From Curtobacterium sp. VKM Ac-1395 (lineage in GTDB: Bacteria; Actinomycetota; Actinomycetes; Actinomycetales; Microbacteriaceae): DNA of 64,000 nt. The translations under genes and the position numbers were made by a program. The notes below the pieces were generated by a model that saw only the letters and a program-made list of their open reading frames with translations, was not told where the DNA came from and ran no database searches. The first letter of the stretch is position 1. Each line of letters starts with the position of its first letter. The stretch covers positions 1-64,000 of the forward strand of contig NZ_JADKRX010000002.1 of assembly GCF_015350975.1 (NCBI RefSeq). Direction: 5' to 3'. Positions 8,205-17,887 of this stretch are shown here, in pieces.

Positions 8205-11200
8205 CCCGTTCCACCCTGGCGATGGTCATCTCGCCGGTCGTCCAAGGGCCGCTGTTCCCGACGTGGGACGGCGCCGTGTGGGTCGGCGAGGTCGACCGTG
8301 CCGACGTGCACGCCTCGAGCCACCGGGACGTCATCGCGCTCCGCGGGGCCGAGGGCTACCGGCGCGCACGGCTCCTCGTGCGTGACCACGGCGAGCCGCT
8401 CGGCTTCGTCGAGACGGAGGTCACCGAACGCCGACGCATCGGCGCGACGATCGACGTCCGCACGCTCCAGCGCGCGATCCGCCCGATGTCCGCACCCGTG
8501 ACACGGCCGGCAGCAGACCAGGTGCTGCCGTCCGTCACCGTGGTGCTCTGCACCGATGGCGCCGCCGACCAGACGATGCGCTCGCTGCTCGCGGTGCGCC
8601 ACGAGGACTTCGACGTGCTCGTCGTCTCCCACGCGGCCGAGGCCGGGGACGCCACGGTCGTCACCATCGACGGTCGCCGCGTCACCACGATCGCCGCGCC
8701 GACGGGTGGCCTCGCCGCCGCCCGCAACGCCGGACTCCTCGCCGCGACCGGTGAGGTCGTCGCGTTCCTCGACGAGGGCGCGATCGTGGACGAGGGATGG
8801 CTCTCGGCCGTCACCGCCGCCTTCGCCGCCGACGCCGACGTGGCCTGCGTCACCGGGCTCGTCCCGAGCGCCGAGCTGCGCACCCCCGCGCAGCGCTGGC
8901 ACGACGACCGCACGCCGGCCGCCCGCACCGTCCGCCGCCGGGTCATCCGTCGCGACGACGAGCAGGACGACGGCACGCTCCACCCGTTCGCGGCCTCTGC
9001 CTACGGCACCGGCGGCAACCTCGCCGTGCACCGCGCGACCGTCCTCCGGATGGGTGGGTTCGACACCGCCTTCGGTCCGGGGACCCGCGTCGGCGGTGGC
9101 GACGACCTCGACCTCTTCACCCGACTGCTGTTCGCGGGCTCCGCGATCGCCGTCGAACCGGCCGCCATCGTCTGGCAGCGCTCAGCGGACGACGTCGCGT
9201 CGCTCCGTGCGGCAGCTGCGGCGCACGGCCACGGACTCGGAGCATGGATGACCAAGAACGCCTTCGACCGTGAGACGCTCACCGCGTCGGTCGACGCCGC
9301 GCCCGGGGCCGTCAGCGCCTTCGCGCGGCTCGGTCTCGAGCAGGGTGACCACGCCTCCGACCTCGGCGCGCTCGCACGCCGTGCGACGGGTGTCGAGCCG
9401 GATGCCGACACCGGTGCCGTGCCGGCGGACGCCGTCGACGCGGAGTTCCGCGCGACGAAGCACCGCCTGCGCGGTGTCGAGCGACGCTCCGTGCTCACCG
9501 CACCGTTCCTCGCGCTCCGCGAACGCCTCGGAGGCGCCGGCACGATCGACCGCACCGCCCGCGGTCGTCACGAGCTGGAGCGCGGCCTGAGCACGGCCGG
9601 TCCCGCACGGACCACCGAGAACGGTGCCATGGGCCCCGTCGCGCGCCTCGTCGCCGCCGGCATCGTCCTGGCGACGCTGCTCCTCGCCGCGATCGGCACC
9701 CTCGCCGGGCTGCCGGTGCTGCGCGCCAGCGCCATCGCCGTCTACCTCTTCGCACTGCTCGGGGTCGCCCCGCTGCTGCTCGTCCGTCCGATGCCGCTGG
9801 CCCGGTTCGCGGCGTTCGCCGTCACCGCGTCGCTCGTCGGCACGATCGGCATCGGGTACACGATGGCGACGTTCCACATCTGGGCACCCGTCGTGCCGTT
9901 CGTCGGCGTCACGGTGCTGACGGCCCTCGCCCTCGCGATCGCCGTCCCGCGCGACGTCGCCGACCTCCGCCGCAGTCGCCTCGCCACTCCCGAGGGCACC
10001 CTCCGCGCCCGGTGGGGCACCACGGCGACGGTCACCACGCTGACGCTCGTCGGCCTGGCGATCGTGGTCGTCTCCGCACTCACGCACGTCGGCGACCCCG
10101 TCCCGGCCGGCCTGTTCGGCTCGCTCGGCCCGGGACTGGCCATAGGGCTGCTCGTCATCGTCGCGGCGGCCGTCGTGGCGCTCGTCCGTGGGCGTGGCGT
10201 GGCCGTGCCCGTCGTGGTCCTCGGCGGCGTCGTCCAGCTCGCCCAGGCGATCACGTACGGCATGCCGACCGTGACCGCGGCAGCACGCCACATCGGCGTC
10301 CTCGAGTACATCCGTCGGTTCGGCGGCACGAACCCGACCGCCGACATCTTCCAGACCTGGTCGGGGCTCTTCGCCGCCGGTGCCTGGGTCGCCGACGTCG
10401 GCGGCATCGTCAACACGATGCTCATCGCCGCGTGGTTCCCCGTGCTCCTGGCGTTCACCACCACGATCGCCGTCGGCGTCCTCGCGGCCAGCTGGCTGCC
10501 CGGTGCCCGTCGCCCGTGGATCGCCGCGTTCCTGACCGCGATGACCGGTTCGCTGAACACGACGTACTTCTCCCCGCAGTCCACCGGCATCCTGATGTCG
10601 GTCGTGATCCTGGTGCTCGCCACCGGCCAGCTCCGCACCGCGGTCCTGACCGGACCCGACGGCGAGCCCGTGGAGACGCTGCGTGCCCGCAAGGTCGGGC
10701 TGTCCCGGCTCATCGCGATCGGCGGCATCGCGATCGTCCTCGCCGTGACGCACCAGATCTCGCCGTACCTGACGGTCGCGGCGCTCGTCACCCTGGTCGT
10801 CTTCCGCCTGCTCCGTCCGTGGTGGCTGCCGGTCGTGGTCCTCGTCCCCGCCGTGGTGTTCGCGCTGCTCAACGACGACGTCCTCGGCAAGTTCCTGTCG
10901 CTCGCCGCCGTCGGTCGGGTGCTCGACAACGTGCAGCCCCCGTCGCACGACATGACGGTCCTCCCGAAGCCGCTCGTCACCCGCCTGGCGTTCGACATCC
11001 CGGCCGCCGCGCTCATCGTGCTCGGGCTGATCGCGCTCCTCACCGTCCTGCTCCGTCGGGACCGGCTGCACTGGGGCCTGCTGGCCGCAGCGGCGAGCCC
11101 GATCTCCCTGCTCGTCGCCACGAACTACGGCCAGGAGGGCATCTTCCGCGTCGTCCTGTTCGCCACCCCGTGGATCGCGATCCTCGCCGCGGCGCTCCCG

Positions 11201-11779
11201 GCTCCGGCCGGCCGCCTCGCCTGGTCGGGACGTCTGGTGGAACGCTCGATGCGTCCGACCGCCGTCAAGTACGCGGTGGCGGCCGCCGGGGTCGCGGCGC
11301 TCGTCGCGGTCGGGGCGTTCGGCCAGACCGCGCTCGACTGGAACCGCGTCCCGACGCGCAGCCAGTCCGAGGCGACGCAGCTCTACGACCGGACGGCACC
11401 GAAGGGCTCCCTGATGCTCCTGACGGGCTCCGCGAACGCCGTGCCGAGCAACACCGGCTCCCGGTACTTCGACGTCAACTACCTGTCGCGTGAGGTCCTC
11501 GGGGCGTACCCGGACCCGACCGGCTCGTACGACGCCACCGCGGACGTGTCGAAGATGACCCGGGACCTCGTCAGCACCTGGCCGGCCACGAAGTACTACG
11601 CCCTGGTGGCGGAGCCCTTCGGCGCCTACGACGAGCGCTACGGGTACCAGAGCGACGCCGACTACCAGCAGCTCGGCGCGGCGATGGCGAAGTCCCCGTA
11701 CTGGGAGCGCGTCTGGTCCTCCGGCACCACCGCGATGTACCAGCTGACCCCGGCGGGACTGCGTCATGGCGCCGAGTAG
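8201..11779 (+). CDS. GT2-like domain fused to large polytopic membrane domain
   Basis: 1192 aa. Residues 1 to about 95 form an N-terminal region (AVWVGEVDR, YRRARLLVRD) shared with the GT2 protein at 19262. A GT2-like domain spans about 105-350, but the DxD position reads FLDEGA near residue 189, whereas the neighbouring enzymes have DDD. From about 480 to 1080 there are a dozen or more hydrophobic segments, followed by a C-terminal extracytoplasmic tail. The layout resembles membrane-embedded glycan polymerase/transferase proteins in which a GT domain feeds a membrane channel or GT-C-like module. It overlaps the preceding gene by 4 nt and the next by 14 nt. The cytosolic domain may be catalytically weak or metal-independent. 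Confidence 0.8.
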   Translation: MTRSTLAMVISPVVQGPLFPTWDGAVWVGEVDRADVHASSHRDVIALRGAEGYRRARLLVRDHGEPLGFVETEVTERRRIGATIDVRTLQRAIRPMSAPVTRPAADQVLPSVTVVLCTDGAADQTMRSLLAVRHEDFDVLVVSHAAEAGDATVVTIDGRRVTTIAAPTGGLAAARNAGLLAATGEVVAFLDEGAIVDEGWLSAVTAAFAADADVACVTGLVPSAELRTPAQRWHDDRTPAARTVRRRVIRRDDEQDDGTLHPFAASAYGTGGNLAVHRATVLRMGGFDTAFGPGTRVGGGDDLDLFTRLLFAGSAIAVEPAAIVWQRSADDVASLRAAAAAHGHGLGAWMTKNAFDRETLTASVDAAPGAVSAFARLGLEQGDHASDLGALARRATGVEPDADTGAVPADAVDAEFRATKHRLRGVERRSVLTAPFLALRERLGGAGTIDRTARGRHELERGLSTAGPARTTENGAMGPVARLVAAGIVLATLLLAAIGTLAGLPVLRASAIAVYLFALLGVAPLLLVRPMPLARFAAFAVTASLVGTIGIGYTMATFHIWAPVVPFVGVTVLTALALAIAVPRDVADLRRSRLATPEGTLRARWGTTATVTTLTLVGLAIVVVSALTHVGDPVPAGLFGSLGPGLAIGLLVIVAAAVVALVRGRGVAVPVVVLGGVVQLAQAITYGMPTVTAAARHIGVLEYIRRFGGTNPTADIFQTWSGLFAAGAWVADVGGIVNTMLIAAWFPVLLAFTTTIAVGVLAASWLPGARRPWIAAFLTAMTGSLNTTYFSPQSTGILMSVVILVLATGQLRTAVLTGPDGEPVETLRARKVGLSRLIAIGGIAIVLAVTHQISPYLTVAALVTLVVFRLLRPWWLPVVVLVPAVVFALLNDDVLGKFLSLAAVGRVLDNVQPPSHDMTVLPKPLVTRLAFDIPAAALIVLGLIALLTVLLRRDRLHWGLLAAAASPISLLVATNYGQEGIFRVVLFATPWIAILAAALPAPAGRLAWSGRLVERSMRPTAVKYAVAAAGVAALVAVGAFGQTALDWNRVPTRSQSEATQLYDRTAPKGSLMLLTGSANAVPSNTGSRYFDVNYLSREVLGAYPDPTGSYDATADVSKMTRDLVSTWPATKYYALVAEPFGAYDERYGYQSDADYQQLGAAMAKSPYWERVWSSGTTAMYQLTPAGLRHGAE

Positions 11780-13847
11780 GGCCAGGCACCGACGGGCTCG
11801 GCGAGGGATCGCCGCGCCCGTCGCGGCCGTCCTCGTCGCCGCGGTCGCCGTCGTCGGCCTGGTGGTCGGCCCCGTGGCCGCGAACGCGTGGACCGGTGCG
11901 ACCAGGACGTCGTCAGCGTCGACGACGTCCGGCTCGACCACGTACGGCACGGCAGCGGTCACCCGGGCGACCGGCACCACGGCGAGCGGCGCGGCCGACT
12001 GCAGCGCCGGCCGTGTGCTGACCGTCGTGGCCCACGCCGACGACGACCTGCTCTTCGACGGCACCGCGCTCCGCACGGACGTCGACGCCGGGCGCTGCGT
12101 GCGCTCCGTCGTCGTGACCGGCGGCGACGCCGGCAAGCCCGCCTGGTACTGGCAGGGTCGCGAGGACGGCCTGATGGCCGCGTACGCGAACCTGGCCGGC
12201 GTCGCCCCGCAGTGGGCGTCCGGCACGCTCACCGCCGGCGGCAAGACGCTCCGCACCGCGACGCTCACCACGAACCCGCGTCTGAGCCTGGTCTTCCTGG
12301 AGCTGCCCGACGGCAACGTCGACGGCTCCGGCTTCGCCGCCGACGGCAGCGAGAGCCTGCAGAAGCTGTACCAGGGCGGCATCACGACGATGCACACGCT
12401 CACCGGAGCGGCCCAGCCCACGACGTACACCCTGCCGCAGCTCAAGGCCACGCTGCTCGGGGTCATGCAGGACTTCGCCCCGACCGACGTCCACACCCTC
12501 GACCACGTGGGCGGCTACGGCGACGGGGACCACAGCGACCACCACACGATCGGCTACCTGACCGACCAGGTGCAGAAGCAGTACACCGGCACGCACGCCT
12601 TCACCGGGTACATGGGGTACCCGATCGCGAACCGTCCGTCGAACCTCACCCAGGCGCAGACCGACGCCAAGGGCGCCGTGTTCTACACGTACGCCGCCCA
12701 CGACGGGGAGACCTGCGCCTCGTGGCAGGCCTGCTCCTCGAAGCCGGAGGGCTCGTGGCTGAGCCGCCAGTACACCGCCGGTTCGAGCGTCCCGACGACC
12801 CCCGGCAACCCCACGAACCCGGGCGGCACCACGCCGACCGAGCCGACGAGCCCGACCCGCGGCACCGACGTCACCGGCACGGCCACCGTCACGGCCAGCG
12901 GCGAGAACGCGGCCGACGGGCAGACGGCGAAGAAGGCCGTCGACGGCGTCTTCAGCGGCTACCCCGACGCCCCGACCGCCGAGTGGGCCGTCCCGTGGGG
13001 CGGTGTCGGCACCTGGATCCAGCTCGGCTGGTCCGGCGCGACGACCATCGGCGAGGTCGACCTGGCCGACCGTCCCAACGCCGACGACCAGGTCACCGGC
13101 GGCACCCTCACGTTCTCCGACGGCTCGAGCCTGACCGTCCCGACGCTCGACAACGGCGGCGCCGTGACCCGCCTGGCGTTCACGGCCAGGAAGGTCACGT
13201 GGGCCCGGTTCACGGTCACGGCCGTCAGCGGCAGCACCCGGAACGTCGGCCTCTCCGAGATCCGCGTCTACGGTCCGGCCACGTCGTCCACGCCGAGCCC
13301 GACGCCGACACCGACCGCCACGTCGACCCCGACCTCGACGCCCACCGCGACCCCGACGTCGACCCCCACCGCGACGCCGACGGGGACGCCCACCGCGACA
13401 CCCACCCCGACGCCCACGCCGACGTCCGCCGACATCACCGGCAGCGCGACCCCGACCGCCGCGTGGGACAACCCCGCCGACGGCCAGACCGTCGCGAAGG
13501 GCGTCGACGGCATCGTGTCCGGCTACCCGAAGAACTCGGCCGCCGAGTGGGTCGCACCGTGGGGCCGCACCGGCGTCTGGTTCCAGCTCGACTGGTCGTC
13601 GTCGGTCTCCCTGCAGCGCATCGTCCTGAACGACCGGCCGAACCTGTCCGACCGGATCACGAGCGGCACCCTGACGTTCTCGGACGGCAGCCAGGTGCAG
13701 GTCGGTTCCCTGCCGGACGACGGCTCGGCCCTGACGGTCGACTTCAGCGCACGGAACGTGAAGTGGGTCCGCTTCACCACGACCGGGGTGTCGAACAGCA
13801 CCACGAACGTCGGGCTCTCGGAGATCCGCGCGTGGGGAGTCCGGTGA
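11766..13847 (+). CDS. Secreted PIG-L family deacetylase with two discoidin-like domains
   Basis: 693 aa. An Arg-rich N-terminus and hydrophobic stretch (about 15-40) form a signal peptide or anchor. The PIG-L/LmbE zinc-deacetylase domain has AHADDDLLFDG near 89-99, a variant of the usual AHPDDE, and the metal ligands GDHSDHH near 255. Two homologous F5/8-type-C-like beta domains follow (about 367-505 and 558-693), each ending in NVGLSEIR. They are joined by a Pro/Thr repeat linker (about 506-557) typical of secreted actinobacterial enzymes. Family members de-N-acetylate GlcNAc-type sugars, so this one probably trims the exported polysaccharide while its C-terminal domains bind glycan. The sugar substrate is inferred from context. 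Confidence 0.85.
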   Translation: MAPSRARHRRARRGIAAPVAAVLVAAVAVVGLVVGPVAANAWTGATRTSSASTTSGSTTYGTAAVTRATGTTASGAADCSAGRVLTVVAHADDDLLFDGTALRTDVDAGRCVRSVVVTGGDAGKPAWYWQGREDGLMAAYANLAGVAPQWASGTLTAGGKTLRTATLTTNPRLSLVFLELPDGNVDGSGFAADGSESLQKLYQGGITTMHTLTGAAQPTTYTLPQLKATLLGVMQDFAPTDVHTLDHVGGYGDGDHSDHHTIGYLTDQVQKQYTGTHAFTGYMGYPIANRPSNLTQAQTDAKGAVFYTYAAHDGETCASWQACSSKPEGSWLSRQYTAGSSVPTTPGNPTNPGGTTPTEPTSPTRGTDVTGTATVTASGENAADGQTAKKAVDGVFSGYPDAPTAEWAVPWGGVGTWIQLGWSGATTIGEVDLADRPNADDQVTGGTLTFSDGSSLTVPTLDNGGAVTRLAFTARKVTWARFTVTAVSGSTRNVGLSEIRVYGPATSSTPSPTPTPTATSTPTSTPTATPTSTPTATPTGTPTATPTPTPTPTSADITGSATPTAAWDNPADGQTVAKGVDGIVSGYPKNSAAEWVAPWGRTGVWFQLDWSSSVSLQRIVLNDRPNLSDRITSGTLTFSDGSQVQVGSLPDDGSALTVDFSARNVKWVRFTTTGVSNSTTNVGLSEIRAWGVR

Positions 13848-14812
13848 CGGACACGTCACTCGACGACCCACCGGTCGACGACGACGCCGCGGCGGCGCAC
13901 GGAGCCGCACCGGCCCACGGTGAGGGGCTCGCACGCCACCGCCCGACGCACCGCCCGACACACGGTCGCGGTGCCCGGCGCCTGGCGCTCGGCGTCGGCG
14001 CCCTGGTGCTGGTCGCCGGTGTCGTCGCCGCGTCGGTGACGAGCACCGCCGACCAGGACAGCCACGACCCGAGCGGAGTGACGATGCCGACCACCGACGG
14101 TGACGGGTGGAACCGCGTGTTCTCCGAGGACTTCGCCGACACCACGCCCACGGGCGCCTTCGAGGGCACGTACGCCGACCGGTTCTCCGTGTACCACGGC
14201 TTCGCGGACACCGCGGGGACCGGCCGCTACCAGGCCGACGTGCTCACGGCCCACGACGGCATGCTCGACATGCGGCTCCGCACCACGAAGGCCGGCACAC
14301 CGCTCGCCGGCGGCGTCGTCCCGCTCATCGACGGCCAGTGGGGCGGCCAGACCTCCGGCCGCTACACCGTGCGCATGCGGAGCGACGAGGTCGCCGGGTA
14401 CGGCGTCGCGATGCTCCTCTGGAGCGACCAGAACGTCTGGTCGGACGGCGAGATCGACTTCCCCGAGGGTGCGCTCGGCGCGCCGGCCTGGCTGAACGTG
14501 CACTGCCTCGCCGACCCTGCCGAGAAGTGCGTCCACCTCGAGACCGGGGCGTCCCTGGCCGACTGGCACACCTACACGATCGAGTGGACCCCGACGCGGA
14601 TGTCGTTCCTCATCGACGACGAGGTCGTCGGCTCCACCACGGAGAACATCCCGACGGCGCGGATGCACCTCGTCATCCAGGCGGGCTCCAACGACGGCAA
14701 CCCGCCGGCCGACGCCGACGGGTCCCTGCTCATCGACTGGATGACGATCGACGTCCCGGCCGACGGTGCGGCGCCGGAGGCGACCCTGCCGACGCAGCCG
14801 GCGGCCGGCTGA
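13844..14812 (+). CDS. Membrane-anchored GH16-like glycan hydrolase/transglycosylase
   Basis: 322 aa from GTG 13844, which overlaps the upstream stop by 4 nt. A hydrophilic His/Arg-rich cytoplasmic N-terminus (1 to about 45) is followed by one membrane segment (about 46-66) and a concanavalin-like beta-sandwich. The sequence EIDFPE at about 203-208 fits the GH16 catalytic E-x-D-x-x-E signature, with aromatic residues around it (NVWSDGEID). GH16 enzymes cleave or transfer beta-1,3/1,4-glycans, and those inside exopolysaccharide operons often process the polymer made by the same cluster. It is the last gene of the run 6418-14812, and palindrome copy 2 lies 14 nt after its stop. Confidence 0.8.
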   Translation: MTDTSLDDPPVDDDAAAAHGAAPAHGEGLARHRPTHRPTHGRGARRLALGVGALVLVAGVVAASVTSTADQDSHDPSGVTMPTTDGDGWNRVFSEDFADTTPTGAFEGTYADRFSVYHGFADTAGTGRYQADVLTAHDGMLDMRLRTTKAGTPLAGGVVPLIDGQWGGQTSGRYTVRMRSDEVAGYGVAMLLWSDQNVWSDGEIDFPEGALGAPAWLNVHCLADPAEKCVHLETGASLADWHTYTIEWTPTRMSFLIDDEVVGSTTENIPTARMHLVIQAGSNDGNPPADADGSLLIDWMTIDVPADGAAPEATLPTQPAAG

Positions 14813-14826
14813 GCGGTCACCGCGTC

Positions 14827-14872
14827 ACGGACGGGAGGCTCGGTGCCAGCTGGCACCGAGCCTCCCGTCCGT
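14827..14872. repeat. GGAGGCTCG-family palindrome, copy 2
   Basis: Perfect 46-bp inverted repeat centred on gccag/ctggc, with arm core gggaggctcggtgcc. It sits between two convergent operons (ending at 14812 and 15021) and is a likely bidirectional terminator. Confidence 0.9.
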
Positions 14873-14928
14873 CGTGTGGTGGCGACACGACGAGGTGGCC
14901 GGCCCCGACGGGACCGGCCACCTGACTG

Positions 14929-15020
14929 TGTCGTGCCACGAGCTCGTGTCGTGCCGCGAGCTCGCGTCGTGCGACGAGCTCGCGTCGTGCGACGAGCTCG
15001 GGTCCTGCGACGGGCTCGCG
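14929..15020. repeat. 18-bp tandem repeat, about 4-5 units
   Basis: Units of the form agctcgcgtcgtgcgacg run from 14941 to 15012. The two central units are identical, the outer ones are diverged, and there are partial units at both ends. The array abuts the stop codon of the GT4 gene at 15021. No coding or known regulatory role is visible. Confidence 0.85.
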
Positions 15021-16280
15021 TCAGCGGCGTCCGTGGGCCCGCAGCGCGCGGAGCAGCCCGGTCAGGTGCGGCTCGGGGCCGTAGTGCTCGCGGACCCACT
15101 CGCGGCACCGTGCGCCGAGGGAGGGGTCGTGCACGGCCTCGTCGAGGACGTCGAGGACCTTCTTCGCGAGCGCCGCGGTGTCCTCGGGGTCGACGGTGAA
15201 CCGTGCCCACTCGCCCGCGAGGATCTCGCCGGTCCCACCGGAGGCGGCCGCGACGACGGGGCGTCCGGCGGACATCGCCTCGACGACGACGCGGCCGAAG
15301 CCCTCCGGCTCGATCGAGGGCACGACGACCAGGTCGGCCGCGTGCAGGAGCGGGACGACGTCGTCCCGCTCGGGCAGCACGAGGACCGAGCCGTCGGGGA
15401 GCGCGTCGATCGCCCGCTGCACCGCGGGGGCGTCGGCGGGGTAGAGCGCGCCGGCGAGCACCAGGAGGGGCTCACGGCGCGGGGCGCTGGAACTGCTCGA
15501 GCTGCCCGAGCCGCTCGTGACGATCGTCACGGGCAGGCGGTCGGAGGCCGCGGCGAGGACGCGGCCCCACGCCTCGAGCAGGGCGAGCACGCCCTTGGAC
15601 GGGGTGAGCCGTCCGTAGTACAGGACCGTGGGCGTGGCGTCGTCGATGCCGAGCGCCACGCGGGCGGCGTGCACCTGCGTCGGCGTCGACGCGGGGAAGG
15701 CGTCGGTGTCGACCCCGTTCGGGACGACCGTGATGCGCTGCGGCGGCACACCGGCTGCGGCCCAGGCACGCGCCATCGCGTGCGAGACCGCGAGGTACTC
15801 GGTGCGTCCGCCGGCCAGCAGCCCGAGGCGTGCGTAGTTCGGTGCGTGGTGCAGGTGGACCACGAGCGGGACGCGGGCGACCGTCGAGACCAGCCGACCC
15901 CACGGCAGGAACTCCGGCCGGTTCAGCCAGAGCACGTCGAGGCGGGCCCGGCGCAGTGCGAGGCCCTGGCGGACGAAGCGGACGGCGTCACCGAACGCGG
16001 ACCGCAGCGTGAAGCGGTAGTCGCTCGCACGGTGCAGGCGGACGCCGAGCCGGTCGTAGGGTGCACGGCCGGCGTCCGCGGGGCCGGTGAGCGCGGGGCG
16101 GTGCCAGACCTCGACGTCGAGGCCGGCGGCGACGAGGTCGCGGGTGTCCTCGAGGACGCAGCGTTCCACGCCGCCCGTGATCGCGAGGCCGTTCGTCACG
16201 ACGCCGACCCGTGGGGGACGCGTCGCGGTGGTCTGGTGCCGACGGCGCGGACGCCGACGGTCGATGCCGCGGTGGCTCAT
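15021..16280 (-). CDS. GT4 family glycosyltransferase
   Basis: 419-aa GT-B fold transferase. The N-terminal Gly-rich loop TNGLAITGGVERCVLED lies in the acceptor half. The C-terminal donor half carries the E-x7-E signature EGFGRVVVE followed by AMSAGRPVVAAASGGTGEIL. Start ATG 16280 overlaps the upstream flippase stop by 4 nt (ATGA), so it is coupled last gene of a three-gene operon (18792 to 15021). A Ser-rich stretch (SGSGSSSSSSAP) between the domains looks like an expanded low-complexity insert. It presumably adds a sugar to the lipid-linked unit exported by the flippase. The sugar is unknown. Confidence 0.92.
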   Translation of the reverse strand: MSHRGIDRRRPRRRHQTTATRPPRVGVVTNGLAITGGVERCVLEDTRDLVAAGLDVEVWHRPALTGPADAGRAPYDRLGVRLHRASDYRFTLRSAFGDAVRFVRQGLALRRARLDVLWLNRPEFLPWGRLVSTVARVPLVVHLHHAPNYARLGLLAGGRTEYLAVSHAMARAWAAAGVPPQRITVVPNGVDTDAFPASTPTQVHAARVALGIDDATPTVLYYGRLTPSKGVLALLEAWGRVLAAASDRLPVTIVTSGSGSSSSSSAPRREPLLVLAGALYPADAPAVQRAIDALPDGSVLVLPERDDVVPLLHAADLVVVPSIEPEGFGRVVVEAMSAGRPVVAAASGGTGEILAGEWARFTVDPEDTAALAKKVLDVLDEAVHDPSLGARCREWVREHYGPEPHLTGLLRALRAHGRR

Positions 16281-17887
16281 GCGACACCGCCGCGAGCCGC
16301 GCGCAGGCGGCGGAAGAACCAGGGCATGCAGGCGAGGACACCGGCGACCCGGACGCAGTTCCAGAACAGGTCCTGCGGCACGAACACCGAGATGCCGGCG
16401 ACGAGGAGGGACCCGAGGACGACGAGGACCACGCGGAGCTGCGGGCCGCGCCACTCACGGCGGTCGGACAGCGCCCACTGCTGCATGGCGGCGAGCCCGG
16501 CGTACGCCACGACGGTGGCGACGCCTGCCCCGGCGATGCCGAGGACCGGCACCAGGAGCAGGTTGGCGCCGATGTTCACGGCGCCGGCGATGGCACCGAT
16601 CACCCCGACGGCGACACCGCGGCGCTCGACCAGCAGGAGCCTGCCGGTGGCACCGCTCGCGACGACCGGGAAGGCGGTGATCGCCACGACGAACACCACG
16701 ACGGTGAGGTCCTGCACGCGGTAGGAGGCCGGCGCCAGGATCGGCAACGCCACCGGTGACACCAGGGTCACGGCGAGGAGCACGGGGGCGAGGAGCTTGT
16801 ACAGCTCGTCGCGGGAGTGCATCGCGAGCTGCCGACGGGCGACGCCGTCCCGGAGGGCGGCGAAGTGCGGCGCCCAGGCCTGGTTCGTGAAGGTCAGCAG
16901 GAGGATGACGGCCGACCCGACGACGTAGGCGATCTGGTAGCGGGCGACCTCGTCCGGGCCGAGCAGCCGCTGCACGACGAGGCGGTCCCCGGCGTTCAGC
17001 ACGAAGTAGGACAGGCTGCCGAGGGCGATCGGGATGCCGAGGCGGAACGCCCTGGCGGTCGTCTTCCGGTCCAGGAGCCCGGCCAGGCGCGGCTTCGTCG
17101 CCGCGATGCCGATGACCATCGCCGCGCCCTGCGCGACGACACCGCCCCACGCGTACGTGGTGGCGTCGGCGCGCACGAAGGTGAGCAGCCCGAGCCCGAT
17201 GATCGAGCCGCCGATGGAGGAGAGGAGGCTCGTCACGGCGAAGACCTTGATGCGGTCCTGCGCGACGAGGAGCGCGAGGGAGATCTGCACGATCGCCGCG
17301 GGGCCGGTCCACAGCACGGCGACGAGGAGCAGCGGGTGGTTGCCGATGAACCCGGCGGCGTCGCCCCAGAGCGGGATGGTCGTCAGGGCGATGACCGTGA
17401 CGATGCTCGCCGTGATCATGCCGACGGCGAGCAGCCCACGGGCACGGGTGTCGGCACCGTCCTCGGCGCGCTGGAGCACCGACGCCTGGTCGATGCCCAT
17501 CACCGCGAGGACGACGAGCGCCTGGTACAGGGCGATCGCGGACGCCAGCACGCCGAACTCCGCGGGCGGCATGAGGTGCGCCAGCACGGGGGAGATGAGC
17601 GAGGAGACGACGAGCTGCATCGACCAGACGACGACGTACAGCAGGCCACGGCCGAACAGGACCGACGCGCCCTTGCGGACGGCGACGCTGCCCGTGTCGA
17701 GGGACGCCGTCGCGTCCTCGGTGGGAGCGAGGTCCGGGACGGTGATGGTGCCGGTCGCGGTGGCGCCGGGGGCAGGAGCAGCGGCGGCACCGGGTGCCGG
17801 GGCAGCGGTCGGCGCAGCAGCGGTGGGGGTGCCGGCGGCGGCGTCGCGGGCGGCGCGGGCTTCGCGGCGGGTCTGGGGGGCGCTCAC
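16277..17887 (-). CDS. Polysaccharide-type flippase (Wzx/MATE superfamily)
   Basis: 536-aa integral membrane protein. About 70 hydrophilic Ala/Pro-rich cytoplasmic residues precede RKGASVLFGRGLLYVVVW, the usual entry into the first helix of Wzx-like exporters. About 12-14 hydrophobic segments follow. GTG 17887 overlaps the stop of the GT14-like gene by 4 nt, and the stop overlaps the GT4 start by 4 nt, so the three genes are co-translated. Members flip undecaprenyl-linked repeat units or other lipid-linked glycans across the membrane, which fits a glycan operon. The exact cargo is not deducible. Confidence 0.88.
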   Translation of the reverse strand: MSAPQTRREARAARDAAAGTPTAAAPTAAPAPGAAAAPAPGATATGTITVPDLAPTEDATASLDTGSVAVRKGASVLFGRGLLYVVVWSMQLVVSSLISPVLAHLMPPAEFGVLASAIALYQALVVLAVMGIDQASVLQRAEDGADTRARGLLAVGMITASIVTVIALTTIPLWGDAAGFIGNHPLLLVAVLWTGPAAIVQISLALLVAQDRIKVFAVTSLLSSIGGSIIGLGLLTFVRADATTYAWGGVVAQGAAMVIGIAATKPRLAGLLDRKTTARAFRLGIPIALGSLSYFVLNAGDRLVVQRLLGPDEVARYQIAYVVGSAVILLLTFTNQAWAPHFAALRDGVARRQLAMHSRDELYKLLAPVLLAVTLVSPVALPILAPASYRVQDLTVVVFVVAITAFPVVASGATGRLLLVERRGVAVGVIGAIAGAVNIGANLLLVPVLGIAGAGVATVVAYAGLAAMQQWALSDRREWRGPQLRVVLVVLGSLLVAGISVFVPQDLFWNCVRVAGVLACMPWFFRRLRAARGGVA

